Shown: positions 34,416 through 43,128 of the stretch, piece by piece
Layout: the number at the start of each line of letters is the position of its first letter
How positions within the stretch are numbered: position 1 is the stretch's first letter
Origin: Acidobacteriota bacterium
Lineage (GTDB): Bacteria; Actinomycetota; Acidimicrobiia; Spongiisociales; ZC4RG35
Assembly: GCA_022573225.1 (NCBI GenBank)
Contig: JACZUI010000005.1
Span: 25,657-89,656, forward strand
Direction of reading: 5' to 3'
Length of the DNA: 64,000 bases
Program-made: the position numbers and the translations under genes
The notes under the pieces: model-generated
Database searches by the model: none
What the model was told of the DNA's origin: nothing
The model's input: only the letters and a program-made list of their open reading frames with translations

Positions 34416-35432
34416 ATGAGTCTTGGATTCGGATTGTTGAGCGCCCAGCTGAGGCCTGGTGAAGGCGACTGGTCCCACGTCTATGAGAACACCATCAGGT
34501 TGGCGGTCGAAGCCGAACGGCTCGGTCTCGGTTCGGTCTGGACCACGGAACACCACTTCGTGGACGATGGCTATATGCCCTCCCTTGCGGTGGTGAGTGG
34601 GGCAATCGCTGCTGCCACCTCGAAGATCGAGATTGGGACAGGTGTGATGCTCGCTCCGTTGCATCATCCTCTCCGTCTTGCCGAAGACGCCGCGACTGTG
34701 AGTCTGCTCAGCGGCGGTCGTTTCACATTGGGTCTCGGATTGGGATGGAGCAAAACAGAGTTTGCGGGTCTCGGGATGGACCCACGGACTCGGGGTGCGG
34801 CCATGGAGGAGATTCTCTCCATCCTTCCAAAGGCGTGGTCGGGTGAGCCGTTTAGCCACCAGGGAAAGATCTACGACCTGCCGGAACTCGCGGTTCGTCC
34901 AGTGCCATCGAAGAAGATCCCGGTGTTGGTCGGCGGCGGGGCAGAGGTGGCGATCCGGCGGGCTGCTCGTCTGGCCGACGGCATCTTTGCCAATGTTCCC
35001 CGAGACCAGTTCGTCCAACAGTTGGATTGGATTCGAGATGAGTGCGACCGGGTGGGCCGCGACCCGTCCGAGCTACGCATCGTCCACTATTCGGTGATGC
35101 TCCCAGGCAACTCCGAGGCCGAGGCTCTCGAACGGTACACAGAGCATCTTTGGCAGATGATGTGGAAGTACTCGGACATGGAAGCGTCGGCCAATCGGAC
35201 AGGTCCGCCTCCAGCCGCACCAGAGTTCACCGAGCAACATCGAGACCGATTGTTTGGCCGGGCCACCATCGCCGGATCGGCGGAAGAGATCGTGTCGTCG
35301 CTACTGGACATCCGCCAGGCGGCCGGGGTACCAGTGGAGTTTGTCGCTCGTAGCTACTTTCCAACTCTCGAACACTCCGATCAGGTCGAACTCATGCAGC
35401 ACCTCGCAGAAGAGGTAGCCATACACATCTGA
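34416..35432 (+). CDS. LLM-class flavin-dependent oxidoreductase
   Basis: A 338-residue TIM-barrel flavoenzyme of the bacterial luciferase-like group. The pattern includes SVWTTEHHFVDDGYMPS, IGTGVMLAPLHHPLRLAEDAATVSLLSGGR, GLGLGWS and IPVLVGGG. Members use FMN or F420 for oxidation or monooxygenation. A strong GAGGAGAGAG site precedes the ATG. The substrate is unknown; choice between FMN and F420 cannot be made from sequence alone. Confidence 0.85.
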   Translation: MSLGFGLLSAQLRPGEGDWSHVYENTIRLAVEAERLGLGSVWTTEHHFVDDGYMPSLAVVSGAIAAATSKIEIGTGVMLAPLHHPLRLAEDAATVSLLSGGRFTLGLGLGWSKTEFAGLGMDPRTRGAAMEEILSILPKAWSGEPFSHQGKIYDLPELAVRPVPSKKIPVLVGGGAEVAIRRAARLADGIFANVPRDQFVQQLDWIRDECDRVGRDPSELRIVHYSVMLPGNSEAEALERYTEHLWQMMWKYSDMEASANRTGPPPAAPEFTEQHRDRLFGRATIAGSAEEIVSSLLDIRQAAGVPVEFVARSYFPTLEHSDQVELMQHLAEEVAIHI

Positions 35433-35456
35433 CCAACGGCACCTATCAGCAGACTC

Positions 35457-36755
35457 CTAACCGGTGTGGATTTGTACATCGGGGAATGCCCCAACGAAGG
35501 CAAACCAGAAGGTGGTACGGCTCGGGATCGGCCGCAGGGCCGTGCCTTTGTAGGTACCCGACACGGCCACTCCGGAAGGGGTCCAGATGGAGCCCGTCTC
35601 GGCGTCGACCAAATCATCGTCTCTGTTCTGGAATTCCAGCGTCTCACCGTCCACCACCGCACTGAACACTGCTGCTCCACCGTCGGTCGGGAAGATCACG
35701 ATCGGTTCACCGCCAACGGTGTCGTTGATCGGATCGGTCATGATGTCGACGGGATAGGCACGGGCAACTTCGGCGAGGACGACTCCGACGACGAGGGCTG
35801 ATGGCGGGAGCCGGGCGTCGCGCGCTGCCTCGCCAACCGGGAACGCGAACCGACCCGAATCGAGGATCTCGGCGTAGTCGGCGAACGCGTCTCGTTCGTA
35901 TGGGCGGGTGTGTCCGGTGTCGCGGGTAAGTACCAGAGTCTCCGGATACTGGGATGCCCAGTCTGCCCACGTAGCCACCGTCGACGGCAGCGGTTCGAGC
36001 CGGGCGCCGGTCAGCGGTCCGACGATGGCAGTCCCCGCGACCTGCCACCAATAGGATCCGGTGCTGCGGTCGACCATCACGAGATCCGACTCGTAGAGGG
36101 CGCTGGTGTTGCCGAAGCTCAACACGTCGCCCCCGACCCGTCGGTCGTACACGATGGCACTTCGACAAAGAGGGCAGTAGCTGATCAGAACGGGCAGCCC
36201 GTCCAAATCGTCGTTGACGATCTCATGGAAGTTCAAGATCTTGAACGGATAGGCATACGCCTGGCCGCCCGACACATACCCGAGCACAAGATCGCTCTCA
36301 TCCAACCAATCACCCGCACTGACATCTCCATATACCGGACGGTCGATCGGCGGGATTACGTCCAGAAGGCGCTCACGCAGTTCTGGAGTGGAATCGGAAA
36401 GCGGGACCGAACCACCGTCAAACGTATCGAAGTACACCTCGTTGAGAGGAACACTGTGGAGGCTCAGATCGACATCCGGTGGCCGCGCCGGCTCCTCGAC
36501 GGCCGCCGCTTCCGGAAGCGAGGTTGTCGTGTCCACCTGCGCCCCGGGTGGCTCGTCTCCAGACGGTGTGGGCTCTGCACCGGAGTTCTCGCTTGATGCC
36601 GGAGAACCCACACAGGCACTCGCAACAAGACCGATAACGGCGAAGAACGCTGCGACGCTCCGAAGTCTCACATCTCTTGAAACAGAAGTGGCCGTCACCT
36701 CCTTCCGGGCGGATTCGACTACTTCTACATTTCCCACCCTTGGATGATCGGCCAC
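35457..36755 (-). CDS. DUF3179-domain lipoprotein
   Basis: The 432-residue protein has a long cytosolic tip, a hydrophobic helix ending in a lipobox VASAC (Cys48), a Ser/Pro/Glu-rich linker to about residue 95, and a DUF3179 domain. The hallmark YCPLCRSAIVYDR is present along with GLVYSW-like repeats (GYVSGGQAYAYPFKILNFHEIVND, DDRVGG). The family's function is unknown; the paired Cys motif suggests metal or redox chemistry at the cell surface. GTG start with AAAGGAGGGCAC upstream. Confidence 0.85.
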   Translation of the reverse strand: MADHPRVGNVEVVESARKEVTATSVSRDVRLRSVAAFFAVIGLVASACVGSPASSENSGAEPTPSGDEPPGAQVDTTTSLPEAAAVEEPARPPDVDLSLHSVPLNEVYFDTFDGGSVPLSDSTPELRERLLDVIPPIDRPVYGDVSAGDWLDESDLVLGYVSGGQAYAYPFKILNFHEIVNDDLDGLPVLISYCPLCRSAIVYDRRVGGDVLSFGNTSALYESDLVMVDRSTGSYWWQVAGTAIVGPLTGARLEPLPSTVATWADWASQYPETLVLTRDTGHTRPYERDAFADYAEILDSGRFAFPVGEAARDARLPPSALVVGVVLAEVARAYPVDIMTDPINDTVGGEPIVIFPTDGGAAVFSAVVDGETLEFQNRDDDLVDAETGSIWTPSGVAVSGTYKGTALRPIPSRTTFWFAFVGAFPDVQIHTG

Positions 36756-37143
36756 GTGCCCTCCTTTGCTTCAGGTCGAGTGGCCAGCGTCTGACTGTGA
36801 GCTCTCCCTCCAGGGAATCCGGTGGATTCCCGAAGACCACGGCGGCTGTGGGGGGCGTGGTCTTTCTTTTACTTGGGCTCTGGGCCTTGGCCGCCCCCGC
36901 ATCATTTTTCGATTCGATCGGAAGGACATCGTTGAATGACATGGTGATGTCATCGATCACGTAGCCCCAGGGTCCGGGCTCGCCGATCTCTCGAATCGCG
37001 ATTTCTGTTTCCGGGTCGAGCACCTCGCCCAGGGTCTCGAGGCACTGTTCCGCTCCGTAGATGTCGAGAGTCACCTGATTCAGACCGGACGCGAGGCTGA
37101 CGCATCGACGGCTTAGGATTGTCTATCGAACCGAAGGGCGCAT
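36756..37143. other. 388-bp gap with gene remnant and tandem hairpins
   Basis: On the minus strand, 36900-37122 reads as coherent protein (VTLDIYGAEQCLETLGEVLD, then GPWGYVIDDITMSF) with GC-rich third positions, but it has no ATG and the frame runs on unbroken into the DUF3179 gene in another register. It looks like a decayed or truncated gene. Two hairpins lie between it and DUF3179: GGGAATCC/GGATTCCC (36813-36831) and AAGACCACG/CGTGGTCTT (36833-36864). Confidence 0.4.
36833..36870 (+). terminator. Terminator-like hairpin with T-tract
   Basis: A 9-bp stem AAGACCACG/CGTGGTCTT with a 14-base loop is followed on the plus strand by TTTCTTTT. No plus-strand gene ends here, so it may terminate an antisense transcript or belong to a vanished gene. 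Confidence 0.4.
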
Positions 37144-37473
37144 GTGGACATCGAGACGATCGATCGTGAAGAGCTGAAGGCGAAGCTCGACCGAGGCGAC
37201 GATTTCAGGCTGGTCATGACGCTCCACGATTGGGCATTCCGTGCCATGCATATTCCCGGATCGATTCACTACAAATCTGTAGAAGATGCTCTCGCCGGTC
37301 TCGACGTCAACGATGAGATTGTTGTCTACTGCTCAAACGTGGACTGTGTCGCCAGCCAATTCGCATACAGAGGCCTGGTCGAGAACGGATACACCAACGT
37401 CCGCCGCTACTCGGGTGGGCTGGCCGATTGGCAGTCGGCGGGGCTCCCATTAGAGGGCGAGTCGGTCGCCTGA
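37144..37473 (+). CDS. Rhodanese-like domain protein
   Basis: A 109-residue single rhodanese domain: FRLVMTLHDWAFRAMHIPGSIHY, active-site Cys63 in YCSNVDC, and the C-terminal GGLADWQSAGLPLEG. It transfers sulfane sulfur to thiophilic acceptors or acts as a sulfur carrier. The active loop CSNVDC differs from canonical CRSG/CRxGxR, so substrate preference may differ. GTG start. Another rhodanese domain is fused to the cysteine-synthase gene nearby. Confidence 0.8.
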   Translation: MDIETIDREELKAKLDRGDDFRLVMTLHDWAFRAMHIPGSIHYKSVEDALAGLDVNDEIVVYCSNVDCVASQFAYRGLVENGYTNVRRYSGGLADWQSAGLPLEGESVA

Positions 37474-37578
37474 CAGGTTCTCCTATACGGCGTACTCCAA
37501 CAGCGACCGGGCTTTTCGAGAACTCGCTAAGAACGTGCCTTGTTCGACCGTACGATCACGGAACAGAAGGCAGGGACA

Positions 37579-37980
37579 ATGGATCAACCACCAGGATCGG
37601 CTGAGGAGCGAGGCGTATGGCAACGGTTCTGGGATTGGTTCGATGAGGGCACGACCACGGTCAAGATCCTCACCACCGTTGTGTCCATCGTTGTGGTGAT
37701 GGGAGGGGCGTTCGCCTTGATGAGCGCAGTGGTCAGCCAACCGAGTACGGGCACTTCCAGGTCGGAACAGCTTGATTCCTACCTGTCCGAATATGGCGGC
37801 GATCGAGATGTCTACATCCGGATTCTCACCACTGAGAGCTGTGACCGACTGCGAGAGGAATTCGACTCTGCGGAAGCCGATCGTCAGAGCGAGAAACCGG
37901 GCTCTGAAGTTCACCAGGCCAACCTTGGATACACGACCGCCGCGGATGACATGATGGGGGCGGCCGGGTGTGGTGAGTAG
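37579..37980 (+). CDS. Single-pass membrane protein of unknown function
   Basis: From the ATG at 37579 the product has 133 residues: a short soluble tip with WQRFWDWFDEG, one strong membrane helix (ILTTVVSIVVVMGGAFALMSAV) and an exported, acidic tail with two Cys (ESCDRL and AAGCGE) that could form a disulfide. I recognise no family. AGGGAC precedes the ATG. A TTG start at 37540 is an alternative. It is 105 bp downstream of the rhodanese gene and convergent with the epimerase gene. Confidence 0.6.
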   Translation: MDQPPGSAEERGVWQRFWDWFDEGTTTVKILTTVVSIVVVMGGAFALMSAVVSQPSTGTSRSEQLDSYLSEYGGDRDVYIRILTTESCDRLREEFDSAEADRQSEKPGSEVHQANLGYTTAADDMMGAAGCGE

Positions 37981-38027
37981 CTCGACCGGCTCACACGCTC
38001 GGAGGCTGTGAGGGGGCTTCGTTGCTC

Positions 38028-38762
38028 TCAGCTAGCTCGGATAGGAACGGTGAACCCGTCCCCGAAGAGCTTCGCCGGGACCGCCAGGCCGGCCCGCCGA
38101 TAGGTCTCTCGTGGAATGCCGATGTCGGCCAGCCAGAGATCTCCGGCAGCCACGCCATCGAGACCGGTCTTGGGCAGTGCAAGCGTCATGGTGTGCGCCG
38201 CGACCACATGAGTGGTCGGCGCTTTTCCGGTGGTCGAATCGATGCCAGATGGTATGTCTAGAGAAACGACCGGCGCGTCCTCGCTCAGCGCCCACTCGAT
38301 CATGTGAAGGGCAGGTCCCCGGGGAGGTCCCGAGAGGCTGTATCCGATGACGGCGTCGAGGATGAAGGAAGGATCGAGGCCACCCAACTCGTCCGGACCG
38401 AGAACCCGACCGTCCGTCCCCCGGTACGTTGCCAACTGCTGTGCCGGCACCTCACGGAGATTGGTGGCGTCGCTGACGACGACCAACACGTCTCCGCCAC
38501 GATTGGCCAGATGTCGGGCGCCGCAGATGCCGCCGCCTCCGTTTCCGCCGGTCCCGGCGAGCACGACAATCCTCTTGTCTCTCCACTCCGAACCGAGAAG
38601 GCGAATCGTCAAAGCGGCCAGATTCCGGCCGGCGTTCTCCATCATCTGATAGAGGTTCGGGCCGATCTCTTCGATTGCGATCCGGTCGACTTCCCTCATC
38701 TGGGCTGCGGTCACCGCCCCCACTTCGATGCCGGCACCGGTGACGAAGGAAGACGCCGTCAC
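38028..38762 (-). CDS. nnrE: NAD(P)H-hydrate epimerase (YjeF N-terminal domain)
   Basis: This 244-residue protein interconverts R and S epimers of hydrated NAD(P)H so that the dehydratase can repair both. Motifs are QMMENAGRNLA, the Rossmann phosphate loop LAGTGGNGGGG, AVIGYSLSG and the DIPSGID block. Only the epimerase half is present; the dehydratase (YjeF C-terminal) would be encoded elsewhere. The GTG start overlaps the stop of the histidine phosphatase gene (GTGA), placing it third in a zwf operon, which makes sense since G6PD generates NADPH. Confidence 0.88.
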   Translation of the reverse strand: MTASSFVTGAGIEVGAVTAAQMREVDRIAIEEIGPNLYQMMENAGRNLAALTIRLLGSEWRDKRIVVLAGTGGNGGGGICGARHLANRGGDVLVVVSDATNLREVPAQQLATYRGTDGRVLGPDELGGLDPSFILDAVIGYSLSGPPRGPALHMIEWALSEDAPVVSLDIPSGIDSTTGKAPTTHVVAAHTMTLALPKTGLDGVAAGDLWLADIGIPRETYRRAGLAVPAKLFGDGFTVPIRAS

Positions 38763-39388
38763 GACGAGGATTCCTCAGATCCGAGATGACACGCGATGTT
38801 CCATGTTCGGATGACACGGTTCTCCCGCTCCCACCCGACTGTTGAGACTGTGGCCGTGTCCAGTCTCAGCAATCGCCCATCAGCCGGACGAAGCCCGATC
38901 CATCTCGCTGCCAGGACCCGAAGTATGTGCCCATGGGCGAACACCAGAACCGGGCCGTCTCCCTCGAGGGCGAGGGCAACGACTCGATCGGCGCGTTTTC
39001 CGAGATCTTCGACCCTCTCTCCACCGTCAATCGGATGAGTCCAGACAGACCATTCCGGGATCTCTTCACGAATCTCTGCTGTCGTTCTTCCCTCGTATTC
39101 GCCGTAGTCCCATTCGAGAAGGTCGTCCTTGGCGACACCAGCGTTACCGAACCCGGCGCCGGCCATGGTTTCCCAGGCCCTGGCCAGGGGGCTGGAGAGG
39201 ACGAGATCGAACTCATCACCCGCCAGCATCTCGCCGAGGGCGTCGGCCTGACGTCGTCCCAAATCGGTCAAGGGGATGTCGGTGCGCCCGGTGTGTTTCC
39301 CCGTCACGCTCCACTCGGTTTGCCCGTGACGCACCAGGGTCAATTCGGACGGGGCCCTCAAGAGTCCCCGTTCGTGATCCACTCCCAA
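38759..39388 (-). CDS. Histidine phosphatase (phosphoglycerate mutase-like)
   Basis: A 209-residue member of the histidine phosphatase superfamily. The active-site LVRHGQTEWS (phosphorylated His), GRTDIPLTDLG, SSPLARAWET and the second His in VFAHGHILRVLAARW are intact. Substrate may be a sugar phosphate. The start at 39388 overlaps the 3' end of the G6PD gene by 31 bp; a GTG at 39382 is an alternative. Coupled with the G6PD gene, a role in sugar-phosphate or NADP pool balance is inferred. Confidence 0.83.
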   Translation of the reverse strand: MGVDHERGLLRAPSELTLVRHGQTEWSVTGKHTGRTDIPLTDLGRRQADALGEMLAGDEFDLVLSSPLARAWETMAGAGFGNAGVAKDDLLEWDYGEYEGRTTAEIREEIPEWSVWTHPIDGGERVEDLGKRADRVVALALEGDGPVLVFAHGHILRVLAARWIGLRPADGRLLRLDTATVSTVGWERENRVIRTWNIACHLGSEESSS

Positions 39389-40746
39389 TCGTCTCCCAGC
39401 AGCGAGTCCGCTTTCGGCGGTCCCCAGGTGTCCCTCTCGTAGCTCACGGCAGCGGGGTGGTCGTCGAGTGCCGGCTGGACAATGCGCCAGGCCTCCATGA
39501 CACCATCCTCTCTCGCGAACAGGGAGGGGTCGCCCCGAAGCGCATCGCCGAGGAGGCGGTAGTACGGACCCCTCCCCGGACCTCCATCCTCCTCGTGTAA
39601 CAGAGCGAGGTCGACAGCCTCGCTCACCATCTCGGACCCCGACCGCTTAGCCTGCATCGACAAGGTGACGCGGTCCTGGGGCTTGCTCCTGAAGGCGATC
39701 CGGTTCGGTCCTGGAGCGGCATCGGCCGCGGCGAAGAGCATCCGGGGAGGCCGGTTGAACTCAACAACGGTCTCGGTGACGGTGGAGGCCAAACCCTTGC
39801 CGGCCCTGAGGATCCAGGGCACACCCGCCCACCTCCACGAGTCGATTTCGAGTCTCGCCGCAAAGAAAGTCTCGGTGTCCGATCCCGGCTCCACCCCTGG
39901 CTCATCGAGATAACCCAGATACTGGCCCCGGACGATATTTTGCGGGCTCATCGCCTTGGTTGCAGTGAGAACCTTGACCCGCTCATCTCGCAGAGCATCG
40001 GGTTTGTCAGAGACAGGGGGCTCCATGGCGAGAAGAGACATGAGTTCGAGCAAATGGTTCTGGACCACGTCCCGCAATGCTCCGACCGAGTCGTAGAAAC
40101 TGCCGCGGCCGTTCACTCCGAAATTCTCCGCCAGCGTGATCTGGACACCGCGGATGTAGTGACGGTTCCAGATCGGCTCGAGAATCGTGTTGGAGAACCT
40201 GTAGACCATCAGGTTCTGCACGGCCTCCTTGCCAAGGAAGTGGTCGATGCGATAGACCCGGGATTCCGGGTAGTGGCGGTGGATGATCTCATTCAGCTCC
40301 GTCGCGCTCGCGGTGTCACGTCCGAATGGCTTCTCGACGACAAGACGTCCGTCACGGGCCAGCCCGGCACCGGCCAAGCCCCTGACCACCTCGTCAAAGA
40401 GTGATGGCGGGACGGCGAGATAGGAGACGGAGAACGTCCCGGCACCCAGACGCTCCGTGATGGCGTCATAGGTTGCTGGATCGCGATAGTCTCCCGACAC
40501 GTAGCAGAGGTCTTGCGTGAGACGCTCGAAAACGGTCGGATCGATCTCGATGCCTGCCTCGGTCACAGCCTGTTCCGCCCGACGTCGCAGGTCGGCATCG
40601 TCCCCCTCGGTTCTGCCCACCCCGACAACCGGGATGTCGAGATCGCCCGACGATGCCAGGGCATAGAGCGCCGGGAAGAGACGGGTCCGGGCCAGATCTC
40701 CGGTGATGCCGAACAAGATCAGCGCATCTGCGGGGCCTGTTGTCAT
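39358..40746 (-). CDS. zwf: Glucose-6-phosphate 1-dehydrogenase
   Basis: The 462-residue enzyme oxidises glucose 6-phosphate to 6-phosphogluconolactone with NADP, opening the oxidative pentose phosphate pathway. The cofactor loop FGITGDLARTRLFPALY, the VEKPFG block, the active-site peptide RIDHFLGKEAVQNLMVYRFSN and the GVQITLAE segment are intact. It is a little shorter than usual G6PDs (about 490-510). It overlaps the histidine phosphatase gene and starts a three-gene operon with the NAD(P)HX epimerase. It would draw on hexose, while the pentose island feeds the non-oxidative branch. Confidence 0.93.
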   Translation of the reverse strand: MTTGPADALILFGITGDLARTRLFPALYALASSGDLDIPVVGVGRTEGDDADLRRRAEQAVTEAGIEIDPTVFERLTQDLCYVSGDYRDPATYDAITERLGAGTFSVSYLAVPPSLFDEVVRGLAGAGLARDGRLVVEKPFGRDTASATELNEIIHRHYPESRVYRIDHFLGKEAVQNLMVYRFSNTILEPIWNRHYIRGVQITLAENFGVNGRGSFYDSVGALRDVVQNHLLELMSLLAMEPPVSDKPDALRDERVKVLTATKAMSPQNIVRGQYLGYLDEPGVEPGSDTETFFAARLEIDSWRWAGVPWILRAGKGLASTVTETVVEFNRPPRMLFAAADAAPGPNRIAFRSKPQDRVTLSMQAKRSGSEMVSEAVDLALLHEEDGGPGRGPYYRLLGDALRGDPSLFAREDGVMEAWRIVQPALDDHPAAVSYERDTWGPPKADSLLGDDWEWITNGDS

Positions 40747-40816
40747 CCGTCTACCACTTTCGCTCTCATCGCATCGGGGTCAAGACACGGTACATCCAGT
40801 GGACCGACCCGACTCC

Positions 40817-41329
40817 CTACTTCACGTAATCCAGTTCTCCGGCCTCAATAGGCACCTGAAGCCAGTTCTCCGCCGGTGGCAGAGGACACGAGTAGGCATC
40901 GTTGTAGACGCAGGAGGGGTTGTAGGACTGATTGAAGTCGATGGTGACTGTCCCATCGGCGTTGGGCTCGATATCGAGATAGCGGCCCGCCCCGTAGGTT
41001 TCCTTGCCCGAGGTCGCGTCTCGAAACGGAATGAAGAATCCGGGCTGACCGGTCGAGTACAGCGTGAGGGTCGCCGTCTCGCCCGCCACCTCGAAGTCGA
41101 CAGTCGCGGCCCGGTGGAAGACCCGCTCCTGACCGTCGCTGGTATCGATTCTGACCTCGCTTCCGTCGGCCGGCTCAGCCGGCAGCGTGAATACCAGATC
41201 GGGGTTGGGTTCGAAGTAACTGAGGCCGGCGAAGTTGTGCCGATCGTGATGCTCTATCGGCGAGTGGTGACTGGTGGCGAAGAACTCGTCCTTCGATCGT
41301 CGGTCCTCCAAAAGCGTTTCGGTGTCCAT
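40817..41329 (-). CDS. DUF1684-family protein
   Basis: This 170-residue protein matches DUF1684: an N-terminal RRSKDEFFATSHHSPI, GLSYFEPNPDLVF, FRDATSGKETYGAGRYLDI and the closing FNQSYNPSCVYNDAYSCPLPP. The family has no settled biochemical role. ATG 41329 begins the conserved helix; the frame runs upstream but with non-conserved, Arg-rich content. It is transcribed toward zwf, 70 bp away, and divergent from the oxygenase cluster. Confidence 0.82.
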   Translation of the reverse strand: MDTETLLEDRRSKDEFFATSHHSPIEHHDRHNFAGLSYFEPNPDLVFTLPAEPADGSEVRIDTSDGQERVFHRAATVDFEVAGETATLTLYSTGQPGFFIPFRDATSGKETYGAGRYLDIEPNADGTVTIDFNQSYNPSCVYNDAYSCPLPPAENWLQVPIEAGELDYVK

Positions 41330-41497
41330 GGCTCTGGCAACGCGGAGACACGTTGCCAGATTCCCCCGGCTCGAACTGGGCTGCGGGGCTCGACGACCTC
41401 TTCGCGGGCCGCGCCTCCGCAGGGCGATGAGTAGCTTCTGGCTACCTGAAAGCGCATCCCACATGTCACGGCCATCGCGCACTTGCAGAAGAGAATC

Positions 41498-42226
41498 ATG
41501 AGCGAACCAATACTTGAGTCAACCGGCCATCTGCTCATCGACGACTTCATCGATCACGAGGAATGCCGGACGCTCTTGGGGCAGATCCGCGACTACCGGA
41601 CACACAGCGATTTGCTGGAGATCAATCGGCCAATGAAGGGCCGGTCTCTGCGCTACTCAGTGATCGATGGAGAAGAGATCCGCGCCAATCTGCCATCAAT
41701 CTGGGAGCTGTATCGAGGAGCAGCGAAAGACTTGGTGAACGAGCTCACCGGCTTGTCTCTAGAGCCCCTCCTGAACATCAGGGCCGGGGTCAACGTGAAC
41801 GTCATGCCCCCCGGCAGATCCGAATATCGGTGGCACTACGACCGGACCGCTATCACTGCAATCCTGTATCTCAACCAGGTAGAAGGAGGAGAGACAGAGC
41901 TTTATCCGAACTATCGAATCTTGCTGAAAGGAAACCAGCAGCACTCAAGGCTTCAGCTCACGCTCGACGGGGTTCTCCGACTCGCAGTGGTACGCCGACT
42001 GTTTGGGAAGAGGAAGGTGGTGGAGCCCCGTCCAGGCCGGCTGGTGGTCATGCGCGCCAACCGATGCTGGCACAGCGTGCGGGAGGTGCAGGGCTCGGAA
42101 GACCGAATAAACGTGATCCTGGCCTACGACGCTCCCGGGGCTCGATTCGAAGTGGAGGATGACCTCGATTCCTACCTCTATACCCAGGAGACACCGAAGT
42201 CGAAAGATCCAAACTACGCACCCTGA
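41498..42226 (+). CDS. 2-oxoglutarate/Fe(II)-dependent oxygenase (P4H-like)
   Basis: The 242-residue protein has a double-stranded beta-helix oxygenase layout with the iron facial triad His113-x-Asp115 (RWHYDRTA) and His192 (CWHSV), and Arg203 (EDRIN) to bind 2-oxoglutarate. The sheet motif AILYLNQVEGGETELYPNY is typical of prolyl-4-hydroxylase-like enzymes. It probably hydroxylates an amino acid, peptide or small metabolite. ATG 41498 has AGAAGAG just upstream. It opens a four-gene run with two methyltransferases and an APH-type kinase, spaced 43, 37 and 9 bp. Confidence 0.82.
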   Translation: MSEPILESTGHLLIDDFIDHEECRTLLGQIRDYRTHSDLLEINRPMKGRSLRYSVIDGEEIRANLPSIWELYRGAAKDLVNELTGLSLEPLLNIRAGVNVNVMPPGRSEYRWHYDRTAITAILYLNQVEGGETELYPNYRILLKGNQQHSRLQLTLDGVLRLAVVRRLFGKRKVVEPRPGRLVVMRANRCWHSVREVQGSEDRINVILAYDAPGARFEVEDDLDSYLYTQETPKSKDPNYAP

Positions 42227-42269
42227 CTTGCCCTCGACTCCTGCGCTGGCTGCGGGTTCGGGCTGACTC

Positions 42270-43091
42270 GTGACCAAGCCCAAAACCGATCGCTATTACG
42301 CCGATGAAGACTGGGACGTCGACTCATGGGTCGACGTGATCGCTGTCGAATACGAGACCCTCGTCAGGGCATTTCCGTTCGGTCGAGTTCTTCAATCGTT
42401 ATCAGGTTCCGGGAGCCTGAGGGTCCTCGATGTCGGGTGCGGGACGGCGATCTTTCCGGGCTACCTCGATGCGATTCTCCCGCCAGATGTTCGACTCATC
42501 GCCGACCTTTTCGACGTCTCAGAGCCGAGCCTGCGGCGGGCGCGAGATGTGCTGGAACAACTTCCACACTTCAGTGTGGGTCGGACCTACCAAGCCCTCA
42601 TCGAGGATCTCCCGACGACGCTCCCAGTGGAGATCGATCTGTATGACGTGATCTGGGCCATACATTCGTTCACGACGGTGAACGTCGCACCGATGGGGGC
42701 GGTCTACTCCCGTCTCCTCGAGGCGCTCCGTCCAGGTGGATACCTGTTCGTGTACCAACTCACGTCAGAGTCGTACTACCAGAAATTTCACGGGCTTTAC
42801 AGGAGCGAACATCCCCACGGCCGAGACACGGCACCGTACATGGAGTTCGAAGACAGCCAGAAGATCCTGGAATCCCTTGGCGTGGACTACGAGGTGTACC
42901 CGCAACGATTCGCGCACGAGATCGCCGAGAACCGAGTCGACCTGTTGGAGAAGTATCTCCAGAAGGTCATTCTCGACGACACCGTCGACGTGGGGGAGTT
43001 GTTCGGACCACTTCTCGAAGGCGTCTACGACTCGGCCCGGGAGCGATACGTCATTCCCCAGTCAGTCAACCTGATCACCGTCTGCAAGTGA
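42270..43091 (+). CDS. Class I SAM-dependent methyltransferase
   Basis: A 273-residue methyltransferase-fold protein with motif I LRVLDVGCGTAIF (50-62), an acidic post-I residue in IADLFDVSE, and the post-III block LEALRPGGYLFVYQL. The N-terminal 40 residues form a cap. GTG start. The substrate is unknown. It lies between the 2OG oxygenase and a second methyltransferase on the same strand. Confidence 0.8.
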   Translation: MTKPKTDRYYADEDWDVDSWVDVIAVEYETLVRAFPFGRVLQSLSGSGSLRVLDVGCGTAIFPGYLDAILPPDVRLIADLFDVSEPSLRRARDVLEQLPHFSVGRTYQALIEDLPTTLPVEIDLYDVIWAIHSFTTVNVAPMGAVYSRLLEALRPGGYLFVYQLTSESYYQKFHGLYRSEHPHGRDTAPYMEFEDSQKILESLGVDYEVYPQRFAHEIAENRVDLLEKYLQKVILDDTVDVGELFGPLLEGVYDSARERYVIPQSVNLITVCK

Positions 43092-43128
43092 GGTTGTTCA
43101 TTCGAGACCGGAGGCGGCAACTCAGATC

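Noticed and set aside
36418..36755. Minus-strand frame running through the start of the DUF3179 gene
   Set aside because: Within this stretch the frame is Arg/Cys-rich and overlaps the clear signal peptide and linker of the DUF3179 lipoprotein, so only the part upstream of it is treated as a possible remnant.
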